A stretch of 22,820 nucleotides of DNA from an uncultured Collinsella sp. (GCA_900549535.1 UROR01000024.1:1-22820); one strand, 5' to 3'. Shown: positions 1 through 7,421, numbered from the stretch's first letter. Translations and numbers: made by a program. Notes: generated by a model from the letters alone, not told the origin.

Positions 1-71
1 GTAGCTCAGTTGGTTAGAGCGTCCGGCTGATAACCGGGAGGTCACAAGTTCGAATCTTGTCAGGTCCACCA
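1..71 (+). tRNA. tRNA-Ile (GAU), 5' end cut by the window edge
   Basis: The sequence begins at tRNA base 7 and runs through the D arm, the anticodon loop CTGATAA (anticodon GAT), the T arm (TTCGAAT) and the 3' acceptor strand CAGGTCC, then discriminator A and an encoded CCA. From its first base it is identical to the complete tRNA-Ile at 219-295, so only the six bases GGACCT are missing, and they lie outside the window. The gene is therefore partial by sampling and not broken. It is followed closely by a perfect 16-bp hairpin, so it is probably the last RNA of a transcript that starts upstream. Confidence 0.95.
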
Positions 72-82
72 CTTTCTTTCGC

Positions 83-127
83 AATAAACACCCCAGCGAG
101 AGCCGAGTCGCCGCTGGGGTGTTTATT
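83..127 (+). terminator. Perfect 16-bp hairpin after tRNA-Ile
   Basis: The arms AATAAACACCCCAGCG (83-98) and its exact complement (112-127) enclose a 13-nt loop. The GC core is flanked by A-rich and T-rich ends, so it could terminate transcription on either strand. It separates the first tRNA-Ile from the tRNA-Ala/tRNA-Ile pair. Confidence 0.75.
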
Positions 128-138
128 ACTGTCTCCGT

Positions 139-214
139 GGGGGTTTAGCTCAGCTGGGAGAGCGCGGGCTTTGCAAGCCTGAGGTCAGGGGTTCGATCCC
201 CCTAACCTCCACCA
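139..214 (+). tRNA. tRNA-Ala (UGC)
   Basis: This is a 76-nt cloverleaf with encoded CCA. The acceptor strand GGGGGTT (139-145) pairs with AACCTCC, giving the G3-U70 wobble pair that identifies tRNA-Ala. The anticodon loop is TTTGCAA (anticodon TGC) and the T loop is TTCGATC. The gene lies between two tRNA-Ile(GAU) copies, 4 nt upstream of the second, so the two are probably processed from one precursor. Confidence 0.97.
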
Positions 215-218
215 TGAT

Positions 219-295
219 GGACCTGTAGCTCAGTTGGTTAGAGCGTCCGGCTGATAACCGGGAGGTCACAAGTTCGAATCTTGTCAGGTCCACCA
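219..295 (+). tRNA. tRNA-Ile (GAU), complete copy
   Basis: This is a 77-nt cloverleaf with encoded CCA. Acceptor strands GGACCTG and CAGGTCC pair fully, the anticodon loop CTGATAA gives anticodon GAT, and the T loop is TTCGAAT. It is identical to the visible part of the copy at 1-71. It sits 4 nt after tRNA-Ala and 14 nt before a terminator. Confidence 0.97.
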
Positions 296-309
296 TCAAA
301 ACCGTGAAG

Positions 310-340
310 AGCCCTGGGGCGTTGCCTCGGGGCTTTTTTC
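310..340 (+). terminator. Intrinsic terminator of the tRNA-Ala/tRNA-Ile pair
   Basis: An 11-bp stem (AGCCCTGGGGC with GCCTCGGGGCT, two G-T wobbles) and a GTT loop are followed by a run of T at 334-339. It ends the tRNA transcript before the BFN gene. Confidence 0.85.
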
Positions 341-367
341 TTGTCTGCGATAAATCTCATTTTGGTT

Positions 368-397
368 TTGTGTGCTGTGCGAAAGATTGGGTAGTAT
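368..397 (+). promoter_or_regulatory. Possible promoter for the BFN gene
   Basis: TTGTGT (368-373) and TAGTAT (392-397) are 18 nt apart and lie 57 nt before the start codon, just after the tRNA terminator, where a new promoter is needed. Neither hexamer is a close match, so the exact assignment is weak. Confidence 0.3.
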
Positions 398-453
398 AGC
401 TATTCAATGCGGCGGGCTGCCGTGTGTTAACCGCTACGTACCGGAGGTGTTCC

Positions 454-954
454 ATGGTTCGTGTCGACATAGAGACTATCGTCATGGCCGCCGGTCCCGT
501 GCCATCGCTTATCGTGCTTCGCGAGCGCTGCAGCAAATCGGACTCGCCCGCGCCACTGCGTTCCCTTTCCATTCAGACTGGTTCGTTTGAAGCTGCTGCC
601 ATTAGCCGCGGCATCGATAGCGGCCGCGCCGAGCGCCCGATTACCCATGACCTGCTGCTCGATACTGTTAGCGCCCTGGGCGCCAAGCTCGAGCGCATCG
701 AGATCGTTCGCGCCGAGCCGCCGGTGTTTTACGCGACGGTTGTCGTGTTGGCCGATGGCAACGAGCATAAGATCGATGCGCGTCCGAGCGACGCCATCGC
801 CCTCGCCGTACGCAGTAATGCCCCCATGTTTGTGGAAGACGACATCATGAATCGCCTGGGCACTGTTTCTACCCATGCCGAGGAAGTCGACGACGAGCAA
901 GAGTTCGAGAAGTTCGACGAGTTCGTCCATACGCTTTCCCCCGATGATTTCTAA
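454..954 (+). CDS. Bifunctional nuclease (BFN) domain protein
   Basis: This 166-aa protein belongs to the BFN/DUF151 family (PF02577). Known relatives include the Thermotoga protein TM0160 and plant BBD nucleases, some with RNase and DNase activity; the bacterial role is poorly defined. The family core is visible: GSFEAAAI near residues 43-50, the block THDLLLDTVSALGAKLERI, and RPSDAIALAVR at 110-120, followed by an acidic tail rich in Asp and Glu. The start at 454 is chosen over an in-frame ATG at 424 because GGAGGT sits just upstream and residue 1 then aligns with the family's usual MVxV opening. It heads a run of three small same-strand genes; the next one begins at or just after its stop. 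Confidence 0.9.
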   Translation: MVRVDIETIVMAAGPVPSLIVLRERCSKSDSPAPLRSLSIQTGSFEAAAISRGIDSGRAERPITHDLLLDTVSALGAKLERIEIVRAEPPVFYATVVVLADGNEHKIDARPSDAIALAVRSNAPMFVEDDIMNRLGTVSTHAEEVDDEQEFEKFDEFVHTLSPDDF

Positions 955-987
955 ATGCGGGGCGGCCAGGTTGCGGAGCGTTCGCTG

Positions 988-1344
988 ATGGCCGGCGGCA
1001 TGTCTGCCGAGGCGGCGGCTATCGCGCGTGAAGCCCAGATGCGCTCGGAGGCATCCGAGGCGGCTCGCATTGCCTATGTGACGCAGGCCCGCACGCTTCG
1101 TGAACGCCGCGGCTCGTTTATCAAGATGGTTGTCATCTCCGTCCTTGTCGCGGCAATCTGCTCGCGCCTTCGTGGTACAGTTGGTGCGCTTGGGTTTTCG
1201 ATCTCTACGGGCCTGGTGATCTGGGGTGTGGTCGACGCGGTAATGCTGACTAGTCAGATCAAGGTGCTCGACAAGCGCGCGATGGATATGATGCGCGCCC
1301 GTGACGCTGCCGCTAAGATCGCCGCCGAGGCACAGGAACTGTAA
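988..1344 (+). CDS. Small membrane protein of unknown function
   Basis: I do not recognise this family. From the ATG at 988 the product is about 118 aa. The first part is an Ala/Glu/Arg-rich helix that could form a coiled coil. Two hydrophobic segments follow (around MVVISVLVAAICS and ISTGLVIWGVVDAVML), then a charged Ala-rich tail. An in-frame ATG at 955 directly abuts the previous stop (TAAATG) and would add 11 residues, but has no Shine-Dalgarno upstream; GGAG lies 9 nt before 988, so I prefer 988. The abutting genes suggest translational coupling with the BFN gene. A small cytoplasmic-membrane protein is all that can be inferred. Confidence 0.65.
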   Translation: MAGGMSAEAAAIAREAQMRSEASEAARIAYVTQARTLRERRGSFIKMVVISVLVAAICSRLRGTVGALGFSISTGLVIWGVVDAVMLTSQIKVLDKRAMDMMRARDAAAKIAAEAQEL

Positions 1345-1374
1345 CGACGCCGGACTCGATGGGAAGGTCTAAAG

Positions 1375-1824
1375 ATGGCACAGGATATGCAGGACGCCGG
1401 TAACGTCTCCGCCGAGCTCGACGCCATGGTGTGCGATCTGATCGGCGCCTTCTTGGACGACCTGGCCGCGGGCGAGAACCCGGGCGTGGTCGTGGCAATC
1501 GAGGACGCTGCTTCCAACCGATATCTGGCGGCGCTCGACGAGGACGGCGAAGAGGCGTGCCTGGAGGCGGCCACCAACTTTATCTCCGAGCACAAGATGG
1601 GCCTTAAGGACGAGGGTCTGGGCCGCATCGCCCGTTACGCCATCGGCTACACCGGTTGTGTCGAGATCGATGGCGGCTACCATGACGCCCTGCTCGTGAG
1701 CTTCTTCGAAACCACGCTCGAGAGCGGTTTTTCGGCATATGTGCTGTATGAGGGCATGGGTGCCGGCGATGGTTTTATGTGGAGCGACCCTGAACCTGCA
1801 GGTGAGGAAACCCCTCTTATCTAA
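1375..1824 (+). CDS. Acidic protein of unknown function
   Basis: This encodes 149 aa, rich in Asp, Glu, Ala and Gly, with no signal peptide and no membrane segment. I recognise no motif. The pattern of alternating strands and helices suggests a small soluble alpha/beta protein, and codon use matches the neighbours. GGAAGG lies about 8 nt before the ATG. It is 30 nt after the membrane protein gene and 117 nt before typA. No hairpin separates it from typA, so read-through into typA is possible. It may be lineage-restricted, but that needs a database search. Confidence 0.7.
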   Translation: MAQDMQDAGNVSAELDAMVCDLIGAFLDDLAAGENPGVVVAIEDAASNRYLAALDEDGEEACLEAATNFISEHKMGLKDEGLGRIARYAIGYTGCVEIDGGYHDALLVSFFETTLESGFSAYVLYEGMGAGDGFMWSDPEPAGEETPLI

Positions 1825-1941
1825 AATCGCTAAAATAAACGAGTTTTCGGTAAAAGGCTCAATATTCCCGCTGAGCGTTGCATTGCTGGGCGGGTCGCAT
1901 ACGCGTGCCGTTTGTATATGGATAGAAGATAGGGGAACTAC

Positions 1942-3780
1942 ATGCGCGTAGACAATCTGAGGAACATCGCCATCATCGCCCACGTCGATCACGGCAAGAC
2001 GACGATGGTCGACAAGCTCCTGCGTGCCACGGACGCCTTCCGTGCCAACCAGCAGGTCGAGGACCGCGTCCTGGACTCTAACGACCAGGAGCGCGAGCGC
2101 GGCATTACGATTCTCGCCAAGAACATCTCTATCGAGTACAAGGACGTTAAGATCAACGTCATCGACACCCCGGGCCACGCCGACTTTGGCGGCGAGGTCG
2201 AGCGCGTGCTGCGTATGGCCGACGGCGCCCTGCTGCTGGTCGACGCTTTTGAGGGCCCCATGCCCCAGACCCGCTTCGTGCTGCGTCACGCTATCGACAC
2301 CGGCCTTAAGATCATGATCGTTATCAACAAGATCGATCGTCCGGGCGCCAACCCCGAGAAGGCCTACAACGACTGCCTGGACCTCATGGCCGACCTGGGT
2401 GCCACCGACGACCAGCTTGAGTTCGCCATGGAGCACGTGGTCTACGCCAGCGCCATGAATGGCTTTGCCCGCCTTGACCCCAACGACGGCAACATGGACA
2501 TGTACCCGCTGCTCGACATGATCATCGACGATATGCCCGCGCCCGAGGTTGACGAGAACGCCCCGCTGGCCATGCAGTGCGTGACCATCGACCACTCCAA
2601 CTTCGTTGGCCGTATCGGCATCGGTCGCGTGTACTCCGGCACCATCCACCAGGGCGACCAGATCCTGGTTGTCAAGAACGACGGCTCCAGCGCCACCGCT
2701 ACCGTCAAGCAGCTCTTTACCTTCGACTACCTGGGCCGCACCGAATGCCAGGAAGTCGGCGCCGGCGACATCGCCGCCGTCGTGGGCATCGACCGCACCG
2801 ATATCGGCGATGTCTACACCGATCCCGAGAACCCCGTCGAGCTCGAGCCCATCGAGATTGACCCGCCGACCCTGTCCATCGTCTTTGAGGCTTCGACCTC
2901 CCCGCTCGTCGGTCGCGACGGCGACATCGTGGGCGCCCGTCAGCTCAAGGAGCGCCTGTTCAACGAGGCCGAGAACAACGTGACCATGAAGATCGAGGAG
3001 CTCGAGGACAAGAGCGGCGTCGAGGTCTCGGGTCGCGGCATTCTGCACCTGTCCGTCCTGATGGAGTCCATGCGCCGCGAGGGCTTTGAGTTCCAGGTCG
3101 GCCGTCCCCGCGTTCTGTTTAAGAAGGACGAGAACGGCAACAAGATGGAGCCCGTCGAGCAGGCCGTCGTCGAGTGCCCGGACGAGTACTCGGGCAAGGT
3201 CGTTGAGGTCTTCGGTACCTCCGGCGGCATCATGACGAGCATGGATACCTCGGGCATCGTGACGCACCTCGAGTTTAAGATCCCGACCCGCGGCATCATG
3301 GGTCTTAAGAACCGCATCATGAACGTCACTCACGGCGAGGGCGTGTTCTACCACACCTTCCTGGAGTACGGCCCCTACGCCGGCGAGATCGGCAACCGTC
3401 AGAACGGCGCCATGATCTCCATGACCACCGAGAAGGCCGTTGCCTACGCTCTGGGTACGCTGCAGGAGCGCGGCCAGCTGTTTGTTGAGCCGGGCACCGA
3501 GTGCTACGAGGGCATGATCGTGGGCGAGCGCAGCAAGGCTGGCGACATGGTCGTCAACATCGCCCGTACCAAGAACCTGGGCAACCAGCGTTCCTCTACC
3601 TCCGATATCTCCGTCCAGCTGGTGCCGCCGCGCACCTTCTCGCTGGAGGAGGCGCTGGAGTACATCGCCGACGACGAGCTAGTCGAGATCACTCCCAAGA
3701 ACATCCGCCTGCGCAAGCGTCTGCTCAACGCCACCGACCGCAAGAAGGCTGCCGTCCGCGCCGGCCAGGTCAACAAATAA
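1942..3780 (+). CDS. typA: Translational GTPase TypA/BipA
   Basis: This 612-aa ribosome-binding GTPase is related to EF-G and LepA and acts in 50S assembly and stress or cold adaptation. The G motifs are intact: AHVDHGKT at 13-20 (G1), RGIT at 53-56 (G2), DTPGHAD at 75-81 (G3) and NKID at 129-132 (G4). Beta-barrel domain II follows, then the EF-G-like III/V modules (GRGILHLSVLMESMRREGFE, then FGTSGGIMTSMDTSG) and the TypA-specific C-terminal domain ending in a Lys/Arg-rich tail (RLRKRLLNATDRKKAAVRAG). The length is normal. AGGGGA lies 5 nt before the ATG. The upstream gap has only a weak -10 candidate (TATATG near 1915). A strong terminator follows directly. Confidence 0.98.
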   Translation: MRVDNLRNIAIIAHVDHGKTTMVDKLLRATDAFRANQQVEDRVLDSNDQERERGITILAKNISIEYKDVKINVIDTPGHADFGGEVERVLRMADGALLLVDAFEGPMPQTRFVLRHAIDTGLKIMIVINKIDRPGANPEKAYNDCLDLMADLGATDDQLEFAMEHVVYASAMNGFARLDPNDGNMDMYPLLDMIIDDMPAPEVDENAPLAMQCVTIDHSNFVGRIGIGRVYSGTIHQGDQILVVKNDGSSATATVKQLFTFDYLGRTECQEVGAGDIAAVVGIDRTDIGDVYTDPENPVELEPIEIDPPTLSIVFEASTSPLVGRDGDIVGARQLKERLFNEAENNVTMKIEELEDKSGVEVSGRGILHLSVLMESMRREGFEFQVGRPRVLFKKDENGNKMEPVEQAVVECPDEYSGKVVEVFGTSGGIMTSMDTSGIVTHLEFKIPTRGIMGLKNRIMNVTHGEGVFYHTFLEYGPYAGEIGNRQNGAMISMTTEKAVAYALGTLQERGQLFVEPGTECYEGMIVGERSKAGDMVVNIARTKNLGNQRSSTSDISVQLVPPRTFSLEEALEYIADDELVEITPKNIRLRKRLLNATDRKKAAVRAGQVNK

Positions 3781-3809
3781 GCGCTGGGGCTTATAACCGT
3801 CAATAAGAA

Positions 3810-3842
3810 AGGGCGTCGACCGCAATGGTCGGCGCCCTTTTT
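3810..3842 (+). terminator. Intrinsic terminator of typA
   Basis: A 12-bp stem AGGGCGTCGACC / GGTCGGCGCCCT with one G-T wobble and a GCAAT loop runs into five T residues. This is a classical rho-independent terminator 30 nt after the typA stop. Confidence 0.9.
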
Positions 3843-3867
3843 GGTGCAGGGGGCAGGTTCGTTTGCG

Positions 3868-3900
3868 CCGCCACAAAGGTGCTTGGCATCTTTGTGGCGG
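3868..3900 (-). terminator. Hairpin at the 3' end of the bactofilin-like gene
   Basis: A perfect 11-bp stem, CCGCCACAAAG (3868-3878) with CTTTGTGGCGG (3890-3900), has an 11-nt loop and lies 8 nt past the minus-strand gene's stop. It has no clear T-run on either strand, so it may be an mRNA 3'-end stabiliser or an unorthodox terminator. It faces the typA terminator in this convergent gap. Confidence 0.5.
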
Positions 3901-3907
3901 TTAGCTG

Positions 3908-5053
3908 CTAAGCGGTGGGGAGTCCCGGCGTGTTAGTCGGCTGCTGCGGCTTGAGGTGGGCGTTGTGCCAGATGATTTGGATGATGTAGCCGAGCATAAA
4001 GACAAAGGCCACGCCGCTGATGAAGCCGCCTACGAGGGGAAGCCCCGTGAGGGCGCCTGCGATTACGCCACCAACGGCTGCCATGGCGTAGCGGTTCTGG
4101 CTGTGTCCGACCATGCGTGCAATCGCGCACCCTGCAAAGGCACTCGACACCAGCGCGATGCCAATGACACCGCACATGAGGGCTCCGGCAAGCGACAGAC
4201 CGGCGATAGAGATAATCAGCAGTAGGACGGCGGGGGCGATAACAATCGTACCCAGAAGACCGCTCACCCACAGGGGCGTGGGGCGCTGGTGGAGCATGCC
4301 GGCGGCGCTGGCGGTCGCGCGCGGAAAGACGAGCTCGAGCAGTAGAGCGACAAAGCAGGTCGAGAGTGCCGCGGCGACGATACCGCCGATGGCATCGTTA
4401 ACGGTGGAAGTATCCTCGTTCTCGGTGTGGTCGATCTTGAGCGCGCCGACCTCGGCTCCCGCGGCGCGCTCGGGGTCCTCGGAGACGTGCGCGTTCACGG
4501 TGCCGGTGATGTGGGCGTTCTTGCCCAGGATGAGCTTGTCGGCCCAAACCTCGACATCGCCCTCGACGGTGCCATCGATGGTCACCGTGTCGCCTGCAAG
4601 CGCTGCCGACTTGGTAGAGCCGCGCAGGGCAACCGTCTCGCCTATCGCATAGAAGCAGTTGGCGGTGCTGTCGGAATTGAGCACGACATGCTGACCGACG
4701 ACCGTGACGCTGCCATCAACCGTAGTTTTGGCAATGTCGATGGTGCGCGCCGCAAGACGAACGGCGCCGCCCACCGTGCAGTCGCGGATCGAGAGGGTAT
4801 CGCCCGCAGCGATGATATCGCGGTCGATGGAGGTGTCGTCCAGGTTAAGGCTCTGACCTGCCCAGTACAGGTCACCTTCGACGCCGGACGGAGTGGCGTC
4901 ATTGTCGGTCGCAAGTACGTTGCCTGCGGTGTCCGTGCCGGCAAGAGCCGTAGCGGGAAGTGCGGTGAGCGCCAGAGCGATGAGCGCGAATAGGATGGTG
5001 ATGCGGACCCACGCTTTACGGCGCTGGGTCGACGGAAATTGATTGTGGGGCAT
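3908..5053 (-). CDS. Bactofilin-like polymer-forming protein with C-terminal membrane domain
   Basis: The product is 381 aa. It opens with basic residues and a hydrophobic stretch (ITILFALIALALTALPATALA) that fits a signal peptide cleaved after ALA. Residues from about 55 to 190 are short repeats of the bactofilin/right-handed beta-helix kind (VDGSVTVVGQHVVLNS; VTIDGTVEGDVEVWADKLIL; NAHITGTVNAHV). The C-terminal half has about four hydrophobic segments. The product is therefore probably exported, with the beta-helix outside the membrane. The start at 5053 is chosen over an upstream in-frame start at 5101 because AAGGA lies 6 nt before it and the signal peptide is then N-terminal. It lies downstream of the TRIC gene on the same strand, 106 nt away. 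Function is unknown; an envelope scaffold or polymer role is inference from the fold. Confidence 0.8.
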   Translation of the reverse strand: MPHNQFPSTQRRKAWVRITILFALIALALTALPATALAGTDTAGNVLATDNDATPSGVEGDLYWAGQSLNLDDTSIDRDIIAAGDTLSIRDCTVGGAVRLAARTIDIAKTTVDGSVTVVGQHVVLNSDSTANCFYAIGETVALRGSTKSAALAGDTVTIDGTVEGDVEVWADKLILGKNAHITGTVNAHVSEDPERAAGAEVGALKIDHTENEDTSTVNDAIGGIVAAALSTCFVALLLELVFPRATASAAGMLHQRPTPLWVSGLLGTIVIAPAVLLLIISIAGLSLAGALMCGVIGIALVSSAFAGCAIARMVGHSQNRYAMAAVGGVIAGALTGLPLVGGFISGVAFVFMLGYIIQIIWHNAHLKPQQPTNTPGLPTA

Positions 5054-5159
5054 AGTGAATCCTTCGTCAGATGCTCGATATGCACCTAACAGGGTACCCA
5101 ACGCGTGGGCGCTCTAAAAGAACCTCTCGGTTGCATTTCGAAGGATGAGCCCGCGCAAT

Positions 5160-5849
5160 CTACTTTTTGTGGTGCAAAAAGCGCGCGATGTCCTCTTCGG
5201 TGGGGCTTTTGATGTCAAAACGCAGCGACAGCCAGCGCAGCCCCATGGTCACAACGACGCATACGACCAGCGCGGCGACATTGCTCATAAGACCGCTCAT
5301 GACAAGGCATACATAGCTTGTCGATCCGGCGATGGCGGCGATGGCATAAAAGTTAGTGCGTTGGAAAATGCCCGGAACCACGCCCATAAAGCCGTCGCGC
5401 AACATGCCGCCGCCCACCGCGGTGAAAAAGCCCATCATGATGCACACCGCCGGCGCAAAGCCGTAGACCAACGCCTTGTCTGCTCCAGTGGCGGCGTAGA
5501 TGCCGACCGATATGATGTCGAGCAGGGGAATGAGTTTTTCGGGCTTGTCGACGATTGCCGGGAAAATATAGATGATGGCTGCCGTGGCAATGGAAAGCGG
5601 GAGTGCCATCGGCTGGTTGAGGATGTAGACGTTGCCCACCTGCAGCGTCATGTCGCGTAGAAGACCGCCGCCCAGGCCACAGACCACGGCAAGCGCGACC
5701 GCGCCCACCAGGTCGAGCTTGTGCTCGCGTGCGACCAACACGCCTGAGATCGATGCAGCGACAACAGCGAACATCTCGAGCCAAAATGGGATAGCGACCA
5801 TGGCATCCGTGGCGTGTGAGGTAACGGTCATAGCGGCGACGACGGGCAA
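5160..5849 (-). CDS. TRIC / UPF0126 family membrane channel
   Basis: This 229-aa polytopic membrane protein belongs to the trimeric intracellular cation channel family (PF03458, UPF0126; relatives YadS and YicG). It shows two homologous halves, each with the family signature: GLGGGLLRD at 58-66 and AVGGGMLRD at 144-152. About seven hydrophobic helices are present, and the protein ends in a short charged cytoplasmic tail. Bacterial members conduct monovalent cations and some may carry amino acids; the substrate here cannot be read from sequence. The start is TTG at 5849: AAAAGGA lies about 7 nt upstream of it, whereas the first ATG (5831) is about 25 nt from that site. I see no convincing promoter. 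Confidence 0.92.
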   Translation of the reverse strand: MPVVAAMTVTSHATDAMVAIPFWLEMFAVVAASISGVLVAREHKLDLVGAVALAVVCGLGGGLLRDMTLQVGNVYILNQPMALPLSIATAAIIYIFPAIVDKPEKLIPLLDIISVGIYAATGADKALVYGFAPAVCIMMGFFTAVGGGMLRDGFMGVVPGIFQRTNFYAIAAIAGSTSYVCLVMSGLMSNVAALVVCVVVTMGLRWLSLRFDIKSPTEEDIARFLHHKK

Positions 5850-5980
5850 GATGGGGTCCTTTTGGTTGCGGGTTTAGACAATGCCCGTACATAGTACATG
5901 GTTGGCGGGCGTGGTGACCCTATTGCTCGGTAAACGGTTGGCAGCGGATGCTGACATGGCATTGCTGGAATGCCAGGGAT

Positions 5981-6050
5981 CCAAAACATGTACGTCACCC
6001 TCCAAAAACGGCATTTTTCGACATCTTTGGAGGCGGACGTACATGTTTGG
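5981..6050. repeat. 70-nt palindromic repeat, copy A
   Basis: The left arm (5981-6006, CCAAAACATGTACGTCACCC then TCCAAA) and right arm (6026-6050) are near-perfect inverted complements. They differ by a two-base mismatch next to GTC and a one-base A-run difference. The loop of about 19 nt contains TTTTTCGACATC. The whole unit is the reverse complement of copy B at 7183-7251 with few differences, including the loop motif GATGTCGAAAA. The pair brackets the gene at 6154-7161. Just upstream is a separate small hairpin, TGGCATT/AATGCCA (5957-5975). Confidence 0.85.
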
Positions 6051-6153
6051 ATTGAGCTCACAGCATGAGTGAGTTGATTTACTCACATCCGGTATATTTC
6101 CCCACTTCAACGGACATAAGAGTTGGATACCGGCTCAGAGCGAGAGGCCCTCA

Positions 6154-7161
6154 ATGGATACCCCTGTTCTCATTTCGCATAAAACCGCATGGCTTGTCCA
6201 TCATGCACCCCAGAATTTGGTTCAGTCTCTTGCGCGGCACGACTACCAGATAGGCGCACAAGGCATCTCCACCCAGCAACGTGTTGCGCGCATACGACAG
6301 GCTCTTACCGACTGCGGCATTCCGTCCGATATGCTTAAGACTATCGATATCGCGGTTGTATTCGAATTCGAGCGAATTCGTACCAAAGGCGTCGTTTGTC
6401 ACATTCTTGGACAAAATCTTCCCTACGAGCATATTAACGAGTTGACGCCCGGAATCTTCATCACCGACGAAGCCTTCACCTTTGTGCTCGCTGCCGAGTG
6501 GATGGATAGGATCGAATATCTCGAATATGGCTATGAAGTTTGCGGCGATTATCGCATGAGGCTCAATCCCGCCGACCCTTATACCGAGCAACCAGCCACC
6601 ACCTCCAAGGATGAAATAACCAAACTGCTCGATCGGCACCCCGGCAAACCCGGTGCCACACGTGCACGGCTCGCGCTCAGGCACACCTACGATCACTCGG
6701 CCTCGCCTATGGAGACCGCTTCGGCAATCGCCTTCTCGCTCCCAACAAGCGAAGGCGGCGTTCGTATCCGAGGTATCCAACTCAACAAACCGCTCGAGAT
6801 CCCTCAACGTCTTTGGCACTGCGCCAAAGCTCGAACGCTCAAAATCGACACGCTCGTTACCTATAAGCGCAGGGAGCTCGGTATTGAATATAAGGGCGGC
6901 TTTCACGATGAGTTCGAGCGCAAGGGAGCAGATGCGGAACGAGAGGCCGTTCTCGCCCAAATGGGATATCGAATCGTTACGCTCACTTCGGCTCAGTTCG
7001 GCAGCCAGCTTGCCTTTCACCGCGCCATGAACAACATTCGCGAAGCACTCGGCATGCCTCGCTGTACCGACACCGGGTACCAGCGAGAGCAAAACGAACT
7101 GCGCAAGGCACTTATCCGCAACTGGAAGAGCGTACAAGGCGAAGAGACGCTTATCGAGTAG
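6154..7161 (+). CDS. DUF559/Vsr-like PD-(D/E)XK protein, AbiEi-like in architecture
   Basis: This 335-aa soluble protein has no signal peptide or membrane helix. The C-terminal third carries a restriction-endonuclease-fold signature: KID with D232, a beta strand, then E245-Y-K247 in GIEYKGGFH (H251), followed by an Arg/Glu-rich helix and QMGYRIVTLTSAQF. This layout is typical of DUF559/Vsr-type nuclease-like domains. The N-terminal part resembles actinobacterial proteins often labelled AbiEi-family antitoxin (the GYEVCGDYRM block and SPMETASAIAF). No AbiEii-type toxin gene is adjacent. GAGAGG lies 6 nt before the ATG. GC content and codon bias look lower than in the flanking genes (ATA, CGA and AAA codons; CGAATTCGAATTC-like runs), and the gene lies between inverted repeats, which suggests an accessory origin. 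Nuclease activity is inference. Confidence 0.75.
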   Translation: MDTPVLISHKTAWLVHHAPQNLVQSLARHDYQIGAQGISTQQRVARIRQALTDCGIPSDMLKTIDIAVVFEFERIRTKGVVCHILGQNLPYEHINELTPGIFITDEAFTFVLAAEWMDRIEYLEYGYEVCGDYRMRLNPADPYTEQPATTSKDEITKLLDRHPGKPGATRARLALRHTYDHSASPMETASAIAFSLPTSEGGVRIRGIQLNKPLEIPQRLWHCAKARTLKIDTLVTYKRRELGIEYKGGFHDEFERKGADAEREAVLAQMGYRIVTLTSAQFGSQLAFHRAMNNIREALGMPRCTDTGYQREQNELRKALIRNWKSVQGEETLIE

Positions 7162-7182
7162 CGTCACTCCCACGAGCCCGAT

Positions 7183-7251
7183 CCAAACGTGTACGTCAGC
7201 CTCCAAAGATGTCGAAAATTGTCGGTTTTGGAGGGTGACGTACATGTTTGG
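7183..7251. repeat. 70-nt palindromic repeat, copy B
   Basis: The left arm CCAAACGTGTACGTCAGCCT + CCAAA (7183-7207) and right arm (7227-7251) form a hairpin with about three mismatches, with a 19-nt loop that begins GATGTCGAAAA. It is in opposite orientation to copy A. It starts 21 nt after the stop of the PD-(D/E)XK gene and may also serve as its transcript end. Confidence 0.85.
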
Positions 7252-7280
7252 GGAAGCGTGGGATCGAGACGTATTTCGAT

Positions 7281-7310
7281 AACAAAAAAGCTCCCATTGT
7301 TGGGAGCTTT
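7281..7310 (-). terminator. Terminator of tRNA-Ser(CGA)
   Basis: On the minus strand a 10-bp stem (AAAGCTCCCA/TGGGAGCTTT, 4-nt loop) is followed by six T residues. It lies about 11 nt past the tRNA 3' end. Confidence 0.88.
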
Positions 7311-7321
7311 CTCAACCAAAA

Positions 7322-7412
7322 TGGCGGAGGAGGAGGGATTCGAACCCTCGTGACCTTATACAGGCCAAACGGTTTTCGAGACCGCCGCATTCAACCACTC
7401 TGCCACCCCTCC
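7322..7412 (-). tRNA. tRNA-Ser (CGA)
   Basis: This is a 91-nt class II tRNA with a long variable arm and encoded CCA. The acceptor GGAGGGG pairs with CTCCTCC (one G-T), and the discriminator is G, as expected for Ser. The anticodon loop is CTCGAAA, anticodon CGA, reading UCG. It lies 48 nt downstream of tRNA-Ser(GGA) with a terminator-like hairpin between them. Confidence 0.97.
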
Positions 7413-7421
7413 GCGTGGGGT

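Noticed and set aside
1369..3354. Very long open frame antisense to typA (661 codons)
   Set aside because: It mirrors the biased codons of typA, has no ribosome-binding site and yields a low-complexity His/Val/Asp-rich product; typA is unmistakable on the other strand.
6151..7245. Minus-strand open frame spanning the PD-(D/E)XK gene and copy B of the repeat
   Set aside because: It starts inside the palindrome, lacks a ribosome-binding site, and the plus-strand protein shows a recognisable motif.
5976..7256. Target-site duplication flanking the repeat-bounded unit
   Set aside because: Only scattered GG/GGA matches are seen at the two edges; no convincing direct repeat.
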